DNA of 64,000 bases, taken from NCBI RefSeq assembly GCF_002723455.1, contig NZ_PDUS01000014.1, positions 1-64,000 of the forward strand, written 5' to 3'. This document shows, piece after piece, positions 28,270 through 37,828 of this stretch. Every line of letters begins with the position of its first letter. Within the stretch, counting starts at the first letter, position 1. A model generated the notes under the pieces. That model did no database searches and was not told the origin of the DNA. It worked only from the letters and a program-made list of their open reading frames with translations. Source of the stretch: Pseudoalteromonas sp. 3D05. Lineage in GTDB: Bacteria > Pseudomonadota > Gammaproteobacteria > Enterobacterales > Alteromonadaceae. A program made the position numbers and the translations under genes.

Positions 28270-30861
28270 ATGAAAAGTATATCTATTGGGTTTAAGCCTA
28301 GTAAGACTTTTATTGCGGTATCACTCGCTACTAGCGCCATATTTGCAAACAACGCGCTTGGCGCAAGTTGCGATAACATCAACACCTATCCAAACTTTCC
28401 TCAGGTTGATTGGCAAGGCAACCCCAGCCATGCCAGTGGCGGTGATTTGATGCAACACGAAGGAAATGCTTACAAAGCCAAATGGTATACAAGCTCAATT
28501 CCTGGAAGTGACAATACTTGGCAGTTTGAACACTCTTGTGGCAATGTAACTGACCCCACAGATCCAACTGATCCAACAATACCTACTGAACCATCCGATC
28601 CCAAGCTTGGCATTTTATGTAAGGATTATACACTGTGGTCTCAAGGCGATGTAGCCAAGGCTGGTGATGTCTTCGTCAATGATGAATATATAGCTTACGC
28701 AGCTAAGTGGGAAACCTCTTCACGTCCTGGCAGTGATGACACTTGGGTTTGGGAGGTAAATTGTGATGGCACAGCACAAGGTACAGCACCACTGCTATCA
28801 TTACCTAATGCAAGCGATCCGGTTAACTTAGAGATGCCAGGCTGGCCAAGTGACTTTGTGGTTGCAAGCCCCTCTTCCGCTGCCCCAGCCCAGACCACAG
28901 CAAGCGTTATTAATAGCGCTGATTTAACCGATATCACTAAATTAACCAATGACTTTGTTGCACTCATCCAACTGGCAGCACAAGCAGGCACTTCATCCGT
29001 TATTTTACAAAGCAATGTGCTCGATAACATTACCCAAGATAAAGGCGTATCATTAGGTGCTATTAGTGTTAAACAGGCATTAACTGATGCACTTGCAACG
29101 ACAAATACCAGCAGTATTAATGTAGCTGACATTGAGGCTTTAAGTGATGACGCTGCAGGCTGGGCACAAGCTCAAAACTTGATTATGAGTAGTTTAGCGC
29201 CCAATGCTACATTTGGTTGGTCATTAAGTATTGGTACCTTTGCCTATGATACCCATTCAGGTAAACGCTCTGTTTGGGACGCGGCTTCAAAAGCAACAGC
29301 CGATCTTCTCGATACCCTCTCACTTTACAAAGGCACTACAAAAGCTGACTTTATTGCCTTTACTAAATCAAGCAGCTCTGCAAGCTTAACCAACGATCAA
29401 TGGCATAACGCCCTTGAATACGTAAAACAAGTAACCGATTTTGTACAAGCTCCAGCGCTACTTTCATCAGTACCAACAGCGCAAGCGACGACTTACTTTA
29501 TGGGTAACACTTTAGGCGAAAGCAATATTCGCAAAGCCGCGCACAGTAATATCTTTGCTATCTTATTTGATACTGACAGCACTGATTTAACAGATAAAAT
29601 AGCGCGTTATCAAAATAGCCCTGTTCCTCTTTATTACATAGGAACACCTGCAAATGTCACATCTTTAACCAGTATTGCATCATTAAATAATGACTTAACG
29701 AATGCTGAAACAGTGATGGACAGTGAAGTATTTTTATATGAAACACCTAATTCAACTTGGGTTCCTTCCACTATTTATAAATGGGCTGATTTTTTAACGG
29801 GCTTAAACTCAATGCATAACGTGGGGGTTGCTGGCGAGAAGTTTTGGTTAATAGATGAAACCAAAGATGATGCAACTAATGCTCTATACGCTAAAGTCGC
29901 TATTGCTGCCTTTTTATCTCAAAGTATGCAAGAAACCATACGCTTTGATGCCTGTGATGAAAACAACTGGTCTGAAGTAAAATACGGCGCAGCCGTTGAC
30001 TACCCAATGACAGCAAGCTGCGGTCAATTAGGTCAAAAATATGCTGACTATGGCACACATCCGGTAACAGGAAACGACCACCCATATTCGTGCCCGCGAG
30101 ATGACAAAATGGAGCAAACAGCGACCACCCACGCTAAATGGTATGGTGCTCCAGCGCCCATATTTGTAGCTCCTGATGCTGTACTGGAAGAGCAAGGATT
30201 ATTAGTTAACGGTAAAGTAGGCCGTTGGACCAACGCTGGTCACTGTAATACGGTACCTACGGCAATTGATACATCAAAACAAGTTTACGAACGCGAAGAG
30301 TGCAAGCAATATGTTGGTCAAAAAGCCGGTAGCTTTATTTGGGATGGTAGTGATCAAAGTGTCCAAGGCTGTGGCTGGTGGGGCCGTGGGGTTATTCAAA
30401 CTACAGGTCGACAAAACTTCGGAACACTGAATCACTTTGTCGGTCGCTCACATGTTGACCCTGATACCATTGGCACAACGGTTGACGGTGTTACTGTTGC
30501 AGCCGCTCCAGATAGCCCGCTCTATGCTGACTTAGATTTATGTTCAAACCCAGGGCTTGTATGTAGCTCTGAGGAACATAAAGAGATTAAATGGATTGCC
30601 GGTCTATTCTTTTGGGTAAACTCAGTACAAGCTTACAATAATGAAGGTGGCCCTTATGCCGATTGGAACTATTATACCGAGCTTAAAAAGTATGTTGATG
30701 GTGGCCTTCAGGGAACGGCGTTTGTTGACGCGGTATCAGGCATAGTAAACCGTGGTTGCCCAGACGATCATTGCCCTGTAAGTGGTGAAGTGCACGCGAT
30801 TGAAGAACGCCGCGCTAACTTTAAACTAGTACTACAAAAACTTGGGTTAAATCCACTGTAG
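28270..30861 (+). CDS. Secreted GH19-type chitinase with two chitin-binding modules
   Basis: This 863-residue protein has a signal peptide (about 1-31). Two carbohydrate-binding type 5/12 modules follow (about 38-90 and 113-165; AYKAKWYTSSIPGSDNTWQ and YAAKWETSSRPGSDDTW), joined by a Thr/Pro/Asp linker (about 93-110). A region of about 370 residues (about 175-545) is unrecognised. The C-terminal domain resembles GH19, with FLSQSMQET (catalytic Glu555 expected) and GCGWWGRGVIQTTGRQNFG. Many Cys suggest disulfides. It would cleave chitin outside the cell. RBS AAGGTAAGGA. Confidence 0.88.
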   Translation: MKSISIGFKPSKTFIAVSLATSAIFANNALGASCDNINTYPNFPQVDWQGNPSHASGGDLMQHEGNAYKAKWYTSSIPGSDNTWQFEHSCGNVTDPTDPTDPTIPTEPSDPKLGILCKDYTLWSQGDVAKAGDVFVNDEYIAYAAKWETSSRPGSDDTWVWEVNCDGTAQGTAPLLSLPNASDPVNLEMPGWPSDFVVASPSSAAPAQTTASVINSADLTDITKLTNDFVALIQLAAQAGTSSVILQSNVLDNITQDKGVSLGAISVKQALTDALATTNTSSINVADIEALSDDAAGWAQAQNLIMSSLAPNATFGWSLSIGTFAYDTHSGKRSVWDAASKATADLLDTLSLYKGTTKADFIAFTKSSSSASLTNDQWHNALEYVKQVTDFVQAPALLSSVPTAQATTYFMGNTLGESNIRKAAHSNIFAILFDTDSTDLTDKIARYQNSPVPLYYIGTPANVTSLTSIASLNNDLTNAETVMDSEVFLYETPNSTWVPSTIYKWADFLTGLNSMHNVGVAGEKFWLIDETKDDATNALYAKVAIAAFLSQSMQETIRFDACDENNWSEVKYGAAVDYPMTASCGQLGQKYADYGTHPVTGNDHPYSCPRDDKMEQTATTHAKWYGAPAPIFVAPDAVLEEQGLLVNGKVGRWTNAGHCNTVPTAIDTSKQVYEREECKQYVGQKAGSFIWDGSDQSVQGCGWWGRGVIQTTGRQNFGTLNHFVGRSHVDPDTIGTTVDGVTVAAAPDSPLYADLDLCSNPGLVCSSEEHKEIKWIAGLFFWVNSVQAYNNEGGPYADWNYYTELKKYVDGGLQGTAFVDAVSGIVNRGCPDDHCPVSGEVHAIEERRANFKLVLQKLGLNPL

Positions 30862-30893
30862 TAAAACGCCAAAGTAATACAGTTATGTATTAA

Positions 30894-30930
30894 AAATATG
30901 CCTGTTGATGACCTATCAGCAGGCATATTT
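30894..30930. terminator. Terminator stem-loop
   Basis: AAATATGCCTG / CAGGCATATTT, extended by inner TGAT/ATCA pairs, 33 bases after the chitinase stop. U-rich on both sides, so it may also serve the leftward serine hydrolase gene. Confidence 0.75.
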
Positions 30931-31011
30931 GTATCTACTGTTATTGCTATAACAGCATTGCATCATACAAACTTATATAATTGTAATCATCGTATTGAGC
31001 TGAGAATACCA

Positions 31012-32448
31012 CTAAAGCTGTTTCATCAGGCTATTAGTCGCAAGCACTATTGGCTCAGCCGCATCGGCACTATTGCCTAAAACAGCGAGTATATAGCCTT
31101 TATCACGATAAATATTAAGCTGTGCACTCATGCCTAAATGCGCGCCATTATGTCCTATAATTTGATTACCCTTATCGCCTCTGACCGAAAAGCCATAACC
31201 ATAACGAGGTGAATGAAGCTCTGGTTTTGCAGACGTAGCTTGAGAAGTTAACTCAGCATTTAATAACTGATGATTAATTAATGAAAGCGCAAATCTATGC
31301 AAATCACCAACAGTTGAGTACCCGCCACCAGCAGGCCCTCCTTTGACTGCTTGCTTCATCAAATTCTCTGTAATGGCGTTGGTTTCAAACGAATACCAAT
31401 AATTTCTTGCCGTATTTTTAATTGGCACGTCTAAATCAAAACTGCCACTATCAGTCATACCCGCTTTTTGATAAATATGCTGTTGAATAAAAGCGTAATA
31501 ATCTTGCTTTGAAACAGACTCAATAACATGGCCCAGCATACGCATGCCGGTACTACTGTATTGCCACTGACTACCAGGCTTAAAATTTAATGGGGTATTT
31601 TTATATAAGGGCAGTGAATCTTGCAATGAACGGATTTGTGATTGCTTAGCTTCAAAACCGACAATGTCACCCAAACCTGAGGTATGCGTCAATAATTGCT
31701 CTATGGTGATAGAGTCAAAGTCGCCCACTCCAAAATAATTTCTATCCATGTATTGAGTAAGCTTATCATCAAGCGAGAGTTTATTAGCTTCAATCAGTTG
31801 CATAATCCCCACACTAGTGAACATTTTATTCATAGATCCAATTTGAAATTTAGTTGTGAGGTTATTTTTTACATCATAGCGCCTTGATGCCAAACCATAG
31901 GCTTTTGTGAATAACACCTTATCATCTTTAGCAAATAACACTGTGCCCGAAAACACCCCGTTTTTAGCCAGCTTTTCTGTTAATTTTTGAATCGCTTGAG
32001 TTACTTTTAATTCAGTTACAATTTCATCAGCTAGTTCAAATGTTTCATTCAGCGAGAGATACCAATTGGTAATTTTATGATGTTGATCAAATGAAATGAC
32101 TGAATCATAATTAAGCCCTGTCGCGTTAGAATGAACATGACTAGTGACCCTAAGTATTTGGCCTTGCTGATCGTGTTTTATACTTTCTAATTTCAGTTCC
32201 TTGTGTAAGTTGGCCATATTCGTTATGTAACCTATATAACGTTCACGGCCAGACCCCTGCCAACGATTAAGGCTTTGTTGTGCAAAGTGTTCATCAACAT
32301 ACTTAGTGATAGTCTCAACATCATTGCTGTTAAATACAGTTAAGAACTCTTCGACTACTATGGAGGGATTTAATTGAGATTCATCAGGCTGCTTTGCAGC
32401 AACAGAGTATGGTAATACCAAGAGTAATATTATTTGCATCAGTCGCAT
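31012..32448 (-). CDS. Secreted serine hydrolase (beta-lactamase/class C fold) with N-terminal NTF2-like domain
   Basis: This 478-residue protein has a signal peptide (about 1-18) and a SnoaL/NTF2-like region (about 28-135). The hydrolase domain is of the AmpC/esterase-VIII superfamily: Ser205 and Lys208 in GSMNK, a Tyr motif near WQYSSTG, and a third motif HNGAHLG. Related proteins include peptidases, esterases and beta-lactamases, so resistance cannot be assumed. It is divergent from a winged-helix/beta-propeller regulator across 134 bases. RBS AAAAGGA. Confidence 0.85.
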   Translation of the reverse strand: MRLMQIILLLVLPYSVAAKQPDESQLNPSIVVEEFLTVFNSNDVETITKYVDEHFAQQSLNRWQGSGRERYIGYITNMANLHKELKLESIKHDQQGQILRVTSHVHSNATGLNYDSVISFDQHHKITNWYLSLNETFELADEIVTELKVTQAIQKLTEKLAKNGVFSGTVLFAKDDKVLFTKAYGLASRRYDVKNNLTTKFQIGSMNKMFTSVGIMQLIEANKLSLDDKLTQYMDRNYFGVGDFDSITIEQLLTHTSGLGDIVGFEAKQSQIRSLQDSLPLYKNTPLNFKPGSQWQYSSTGMRMLGHVIESVSKQDYYAFIQQHIYQKAGMTDSGSFDLDVPIKNTARNYWYSFETNAITENLMKQAVKGGPAGGGYSTVGDLHRFALSLINHQLLNAELTSQATSAKPELHSPRYGYGFSVRGDKGNQIIGHNGAHLGMSAQLNIYRDKGYILAVLGNSADAAEPIVLATNSLMKQL

Positions 32449-32582
32449 ATTAACGTGTTCCTTTTTTCATTATTTGTTTATTATAAAAACAGAATTAGCT
32501 GGCTGACTTTGATAACGTTTAATTCAGCAGTAAGCGATGAATTAGTGCTTAAAAAACACTTAAGAAAAAATTAAGGTGTAAA

Positions 32583-34661
32583 ATAATCAATAATAACAAT
32601 AAAATAGGTGAAAACTTTAACACCCAATTACTCTTTGATGTTTTCTATATTAACGAGGCACAGGTAAATCCAACCTCAGGGGAAGTCTCTGTGCATGGTC
32701 GTACACAGCTGCTAGAACCTAAAGTAATGACAATGCTTGCTGTTTTGTGTGAACACGCAAACAGCATAATCTCTGCCGAAGAGTTATTTAAGCGAGTATG
32801 GCCTGACTCTATTTACAGCCCTAACTCGGTAAGACGTAATATTGCATTACTGCGAAAAGCATTGTGTGATGACGATAAAGAGTTAATAAAAACACACCCT
32901 AAACGTGGTTATAGTTTGCAAGCAATAATCTCTTCACCAAGTAACCCAGCCAACGCCAAAGTTTACACAAAACCTAAAGTGAACAGCCATAAAGTAGCTC
33001 TCTATGTCACCGTTCTTTGTACCTTGATCTTTTTAGTCATTACTTGGGCTATTTGGCAAAACACGCCAGCATCACAACAGATTTTAAATAATCTAAAGCC
33101 AATTACCGCAAGTAAAGCAATTGAGCATTACATGCGCGTTAGTCCAAATAATACTCACATGGCAATTATAAGAAGTAAGTCACACCAAGGCACAAATAAG
33201 CATATTTACATTAAGGATTTAAAGCGTAAAAAAACATGGAAAATTACGAAAGAAGCACAAAACTACACATACCTAGCATGGCGCAACGCTAATTCATTAG
33301 TCTATTCAGCATCACACGATAGTACTATTGAGTTTGGGCAAATATTTTTAGATGCCGACTTACAACCGACACAGCAAACATCACTTATTACACGTGATGA
33401 CATAAGCTGGAATAGCCCATTTTTTATAGATAAAAAACAACAACTATTTTACCTCGCAAATATTAACGCCTCTGAACATAGCCGCAATGTAACGCTTTAC
33501 CAGCACGATCTTATTTCAGGTGAGGTGCGCAAACTTCTCACTCCAAATGATACGTTTAAACCATATAAAATTAGTTTATCACCACAACAAAATAAACTTG
33601 CAGTCATTGGCTTTAATACAGATTCAATCTCTGTGGTTAAAACTTTTGACATTAAAACAACACAATTTAAGATGATAAAAGCGCTTGACCATAATTGGTA
33701 CTTTTTAACTTGGCAGCAAGACCAACAATCACTCTTACTCAGTAATGGAAAAGACTTATCTAAACTTGATGTTAGCGGTGACTGGCAACCAATTTCATAC
33801 AACAATTATCATTTTGTTCAGTATATCCAAGCGGTTGCAGGCAAGCTGTACTTTCTAAAAAGGCGAGTTGATGAAGACTTATACCTTGCAAACAGACGTG
33901 ACGTTTCAAATATAAAAACCATTTCAGATTCAAATAATGTAGATACAAGCGCTGCTGTATCACCAAATGAAAAAATGGTTAGCTATATATCCAGTAAAAA
34001 CGGTATTCCACAGTTACTTTTAAAAGAGCTTGATTCAAATAATGAATCTATTATTTTTGACAATCACACACAAGAACTCGCACTTGCGCCTCCTGTATGG
34101 CTCAGTAACACACACCTTATAAGTGCAATTAATAATCGCCCCTTTGTAATAAGCATGCTAGATAATAGCGAAAATATAAAATGGTTAGACAACCTACTCG
34201 GCATTCCTCTCATAGCGCTAGAAAACGATGATACATTTATGTATGTTGATAAATCAGCTCAAGGAGATTGGCTTTACACATACAACCTAATTACGTCACA
34301 AAAAAAACCATTGCAAGAACAGCTAAATGCTCGCCAAATATTTAGAAATGAACAGCAGCAGTTAATCGCAGCTTCCAACAATACAATTGAAAATATTAGT
34401 ACCAAAACAAAACTAGTTACAGTACTAAGGGCAAAGCTGCGTGTGTTTCCTAGCAAAGACGGTATTTACTATCGCAGCTTTAAGAACAACAAATATCAAC
34501 TTGGGTTTTACGGCTATAAAAGTGAAGGATTAAAGCCTCAACACGAGTTAGCTACACTTTGCGAGCAAATTTGTGACCAGCTACAGGCTGTTACCGACAG
34601 CTATTATCTACTTTCAAACAAAGTCACTCAGGCAGATATAGTGTCACTTGATATCCAATAA
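32583..34661 (+). CDS. CadC/ToxR-like winged-helix membrane regulator with beta-propeller sensor; non-canonical start
   Basis: An N-terminal winged helix of the OmpR/CadC type is followed by a single membrane segment (VALYVTVLCTLIFLVITWA) and a periplasmic region of about 520 residues with TolB-like beta-propeller repeats. The first ATG/GTG/TTG in frame is the GTG at 32691, but that would delete the first beta strands of the DNA-binding domain. The preceding codons clearly encode them (FDVFYINEAQVNP). The frame is open from 32553 and contains no ATG, GTG or TTG before 32691. AAGGTG at 32573-32578 precedes ATA (32583) and ATC (32586). The start is therefore probably AUA or AUC; 32583 is given. 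The likely target is the divergent hydrolase gene. Confidence 0.8.
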   Translation: MINNNNKIGENFNTQLLFDVFYINEAQVNPTSGEVSVHGRTQLLEPKVMTMLAVLCEHANSIISAEELFKRVWPDSIYSPNSVRRNIALLRKALCDDDKELIKTHPKRGYSLQAIISSPSNPANAKVYTKPKVNSHKVALYVTVLCTLIFLVITWAIWQNTPASQQILNNLKPITASKAIEHYMRVSPNNTHMAIIRSKSHQGTNKHIYIKDLKRKKTWKITKEAQNYTYLAWRNANSLVYSASHDSTIEFGQIFLDADLQPTQQTSLITRDDISWNSPFFIDKKQQLFYLANINASEHSRNVTLYQHDLISGEVRKLLTPNDTFKPYKISLSPQQNKLAVIGFNTDSISVVKTFDIKTTQFKMIKALDHNWYFLTWQQDQQSLLLSNGKDLSKLDVSGDWQPISYNNYHFVQYIQAVAGKLYFLKRRVDEDLYLANRRDVSNIKTISDSNNVDTSAAVSPNEKMVSYISSKNGIPQLLLKELDSNNESIIFDNHTQELALAPPVWLSNTHLISAINNRPFVISMLDNSENIKWLDNLLGIPLIALENDDTFMYVDKSAQGDWLYTYNLITSQKKPLQEQLNARQIFRNEQQQLIAASNNTIENISTKTKLVTVLRAKLRVFPSKDGIYYRSFKNNKYQLGFYGYKSEGLKPQHELATLCEQICDQLQAVTDSYYLLSNKVTQADIVSLDIQ

Positions 34662-34674
34662 AATGATTATTCTC

Positions 34675-35478
34675 TTACTGTTTCTTAGTCACTCTATAAC
34701 GTCCTTCAAACCCGCAGAATACACCAAAGGCAAACATGCAAATGCCTACAGCTACTAATAAATAAGGGCCAAAAGGCTTATTTAAAATAATCATCAACGC
34801 ATCACTTAGTCCTCCCGCTTGAGAAGGGTCATGCTCTATAGCGGCTATCGTTATAAAGCCACCAATAATAACATACACAATAGCTCTACCAGTGAAGCCT
34901 ATTCGACCTGATAAATATATCGCTCGGCGTTGTTTATCAGATAACTGTGTACGGTCAAACTTAGCTATAAAATCTTGTTTAATGGCGTGTTTGAGTTGAA
35001 TGCCAGCAAAAACAATAATAATTGCTCCAACCCCAGCAATCAGATACACACCAAACGGGTGTTGAAGCAATTGGGCAACTAAAGTTTGGCTGCTTTGACT
35101 TTGCTCAGTGCTATTGTAAAGCACGTTAAAAGCAGTATATGCAACAGAGACATAAAGTAACGCCGAAATAAAATAAAAAATACGTGTAGTTAGCTCCATT
35201 GGTTTGTGTTTATCAAGGTCTTCGGGATTTAACAAAAACTGAACCAAGCGCCAAATGACGTAGCAAGCTAAGCCAACAAGCACCAAAAAAAGAATTATTG
35301 AGCCAAACATAGAGGAATCAATTTTTTCAAAAATATCTTTTTTTGATATATTTTCTACACTACCTGCATACAATGCAGCATAGACAATCATGCCGCCAAG
35401 CAAACTGTATACAACACTTTTAGCGCAATAACCTGCACGTGCGATGTAAGTCACCATATTTTTATATTCATTCCTCAT
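34675..35478 (-). CDS. DUF1206 integral membrane protein
   Basis: About 267 residues with six membrane segments arranged as three repeated pairs. Each repeat carries the DUF1206 signature of an Arg/Gly-rich turn before a hydrophobic pair, for example ARAGYCAKSVVYSLLGG and GRIGFTGRAIVYVIIGG. The function is unknown. A GTG eight codons upstream opens the frame; the ATG at 35478 is preferred because GTGAG lies at suitable spacing and the family begins close to the first repeat. Confidence 0.82.
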   Translation of the reverse strand: MRNEYKNMVTYIARAGYCAKSVVYSLLGGMIVYAALYAGSVENISKKDIFEKIDSSMFGSIILFLVLVGLACYVIWRLVQFLLNPEDLDKHKPMELTTRIFYFISALLYVSVAYTAFNVLYNSTEQSQSSQTLVAQLLQHPFGVYLIAGVGAIIIVFAGIQLKHAIKQDFIAKFDRTQLSDKQRRAIYLSGRIGFTGRAIVYVIIGGFITIAAIEHDPSQAGGLSDALMIILNKPFGPYLLVAVGICMFAFGVFCGFEGRYRVTKKQ

Positions 35479-35636
35479 TTTCAGCTCACTATGTAAAGTC
35501 ACTCTAGTGAATGAGCAATAAGCAAGCCAAAGGAAAGTTCTCTACTGCACTTTCAATAAAGTCTCTTTTAAATAATTTTTTCCTATTAAAAGCAATGCAT
35601 TAAAAACAAAAAACCACCTTATCAGTTTAGCGTTAA

Positions 35637-35771
35637 GCTTTTTTACTAACCATAGCAATCAAGCTAAAGCCTATTCTTGGTAAAAAAGAACGTAACTTTG
35701 CAGTTTTTACAAATAATCACCAACATGAAGTAGCAGAAAAGTTGGCCATTCCTGTTAAGGTTAATAGCTAA
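35637..35771 (+). pseudogene. Possible coding remnant without start codon
   Basis: An open frame of 44 codons reads like protein: IKLKPILGKKERNFAVF and then HQHEVAEKLAIPVKV before TAA. No start codon or ribosome binding site precedes it and the frame is closed just upstream. It may be the 3' end of a lost gene. I could not identify the parent. The surrounding 330-bp gap has nothing else recognisable. Confidence 0.3.
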
Positions 35772-35807
35772 AGAATAAGCATGTTATTCAAGCAACTTCT
35801 GCAATAC

Positions 35808-36695
35808 TCATTTATATTTAAATGATGTTTGGGCTAATCGCTCAATTAATTGTTTATCCGCAGTAGCACTAGCAAGCAAACGGTATTTACTAGCAGCATC
35901 AATATCATTAGCCAGCATGTATAACTGCGATAAACGATAATGAGCCCAACCCAAACTAGGGAGTGATTCATTTAATTCACTTTTACTATATTCAGTTAAT
36001 GATTTTATACCTAGTTGAATATACTTTTTACTGAACACCGCATTACGGCCAATTTGATACAAAATATTAAGTCGTAAAGAGGCGCTTTTTTTACGGTTCT
36101 CCAGAGCACTCATAAACTGCTGGTGAGCTTTATCAAACTGTTTAACATGCTGAAAAAGTAACCCTAGCTCATACGCAATAACGGCTGTTTTTTTCGCACT
36201 CTGTTGATACTTCAACAATTTTACTGTCAAAGCTGAATCATCGAGTGTGCGTTTATAAAAATCTAGCTCTGCTAATACGCCTTGTTCTTGATCACGTAAT
36301 TTAATTGCTTTTACTTGTTCAAGGGCAAGTGTTTCACTGCCACCAGCAATTGCGGGTGCACCAAGGTAAAAGCTAATCAACCCCTTTTTATATGTGATAT
36401 TTTCAGGCGCTAAAGCAACCGCTTTTTTCATACATTCAAGGGACTTTTGGGCGTAACTTATAGCTTTAAAAAATGCTTCTCCTGCTTGCCTGCCCATGAT
36501 TCTGCCACAATAAAAATGAGTTAAATGATTTTGTGGATACTCCTTTATTAACTCACTTATTAATGCTTCAGCGGCATCTAAGTCACTATCAATCATCGCA
36601 ATTGCTTGTGCATTTAATGTATCTACTTTCTCACTCGCGTTCACTGATGAACAAAATAGCGCTAATAAAAACATAACCTGCATTATTTTTTTCAT
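35808..36695 (-). CDS. Secreted TPR-repeat protein
   Basis: This 295-residue protein has a signal peptide (about 1-20) and then helical repeats of the TPR type, for example NHLTHFYCGRIMGRQAGEAF, ECMKKAVALAPENITYKKGL and AHYRLSQLYMLANDIDAASKY. Its start overlaps the end of the upstream membrane-protein gene by 4 bases (ATGA), which indicates a two-gene operon. It has the same general plan as the TPR protein at 45616-46308 (LAPEN/LSPNN turns, an APAIAGGS/TPAIFGGS loop), so the two may be distant paralogues. Confidence 0.82.
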   Translation of the reverse strand: MKKIMQVMFLLALFCSSVNASEKVDTLNAQAIAMIDSDLDAAEALISELIKEYPQNHLTHFYCGRIMGRQAGEAFFKAISYAQKSLECMKKAVALAPENITYKKGLISFYLGAPAIAGGSETLALEQVKAIKLRDQEQGVLAELDFYKRTLDDSALTVKLLKYQQSAKKTAVIAYELGLLFQHVKQFDKAHQQFMSALENRKKSASLRLNILYQIGRNAVFSKKYIQLGIKSLTEYSKSELNESLPSLGWAHYRLSQLYMLANDIDAASKYRLLASATADKQLIERLAQTSFKYK

Positions 36696-37429
36696 TTATT
36701 TAACCCTTTAGTGTCATTGGCGTATTTGCGAGAAAGAACAGAGATAAATATAACCCCCACTAGTCCAGGTGCGACCCAAAACATAATTTGCATAAACCCT
36801 GTCGAAGTAAAAATATGCCTTCCACCAAATGCAATAAATGCGGTGTACGCAGCAATACCTGAGCCGATATATCCGCCCAAATGCTCAACCAACCAATCGG
36901 TTTTTTTTATGTGTCGCTTAAAGGTAAAATGTAAGTTGGTAATAGAAATAAACAAACCTAACGAGCCAAATACCAACATTAATATGTGCCCTGTCGCAAT
37001 ACCAAACCATAAAATAAGTGCTCCACTCACTAACAAAGCAAACGTTATAAATAGCTGGAATGGTCCTTTTATACTTTGCTGATTTACTTTTGCTTTGAGC
37101 ACAAGTTTGCCATAGCGAACAGACACCAGGGTCAACAACGATAAATGAAAAAGTAGCAACGCAAAACGTACAATCCCCTCACGCACCATGGCCTTATTTT
37201 CACTATTTACAAAAGCCTCAGGTTTTACCCACTCAGGAATAGCAATCGATAATAACGCCATCGCCATACCGGTGATAACCACCCCGTACATGGATAGGGT
37301 ATACCAGTTACCAAACTTTTTATGCCGTGGTGAGCCTTTTTTACTATAAGCAGGAAACCAAAATAAAAATAAGGCGCACATTCCTACGCTAATATGCCCA
37401 GCCAACATAATCTTAAAAATAATGTCCAT
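36692..37429 (-). CDS. Polytopic membrane protein, DUF2306-like
   Basis: This 245-residue protein has about seven hydrophobic segments. The loop SPRHKKFGNWYTLSMYG resembles the RFHRYNGRIF loop of the two DUF2306 proteins elsewhere in the window, and the order of helices is similar, though identity is low. TGAGG lies before the ATG. It forms an operon with the secreted TPR protein. The function is unknown. Conserved His residues in the membrane (AGHISVG, LFHLSL, TGHILM) could bind heme or a metal, but that is speculative. Confidence 0.75.
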   Translation of the reverse strand: MDIIFKIMLAGHISVGMCALFLFWFPAYSKKGSPRHKKFGNWYTLSMYGVVITGMAMALLSIAIPEWVKPEAFVNSENKAMVREGIVRFALLLFHLSLLTLVSVRYGKLVLKAKVNQQSIKGPFQLFITFALLVSGALILWFGIATGHILMLVFGSLGLFISITNLHFTFKRHIKKTDWLVEHLGGYIGSGIAAYTAFIAFGGRHIFTSTGFMQIMFWVAPGLVGVIFISVLSRKYANDTKGLNK

Positions 37430-37515
37430 AATTTATAACCTCAAATAAAGTGTTGATTTGAAGTATCTAGAAATACGCCTTGTAATAAGAGTGCCAAAAG
37501 TCACTTTTTTGATTA

Positions 37516-37770
37516 GGGTCTGGTTATCTTTCAAGGTTAAATTTACAGCAGTCTGTTTGGTATTTAGTGTGGTGTGGTTATTCCCCATAAATAGGCGATA
37601 ACGCAGCATCAATGCAAAACAGGCGCAGCCCTTGGGTTCTGCCTAGGGGCGATTTACTCATTGTTGCCTACATGGATGGTGGTAAGAGGCGTGAGCAGAA
37701 CGCGCAAGCTTTGCTCGGTTTTGACTTAGCCCACTAGGTTACAAACCTCGCGCCGCGATTAAACAGACCC
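37516..37770. mobile_element. MITE-like element or internally deleted IS
   Basis: A 255-bp block is bounded by GGGTCTG at the left and CAGACCC at the right. Each end is flanked by TA, giving the 10-bp inverted pair TTAGGGTCTG (37513-37522) / CAGACCCTAA (37764-37773). Weaker similarity continues inward. No transposase ORF fits inside. The interior is more GC-rich than its surroundings. TA duplication recalls IS630/mariner-type insertion. The interior looks like a sequence repeated in other Pseudoalteromonas genomes, but this is from memory. Confidence 0.6.
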
Positions 37771-37828
37771 TAAGCACTTGAAATAGATTAACTCTATATT
37801 ATGCTCGCAAAAAATTGCACAGCCCAGC

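Noticed and set aside
30898..31080. Short ORF after the chitinase gene
   Set aside because: It lies over a terminator hairpin and antisense to the end of the serine hydrolase gene, with no RBS.
31012..32448. Antibiotic-resistance beta-lactamase
   Set aside because: SMNK, YSS and HNG-type motifs place it in the broad serine-hydrolase superfamily, but the NTF2-like fusion and context point to an esterase or peptidase rather than AmpC.
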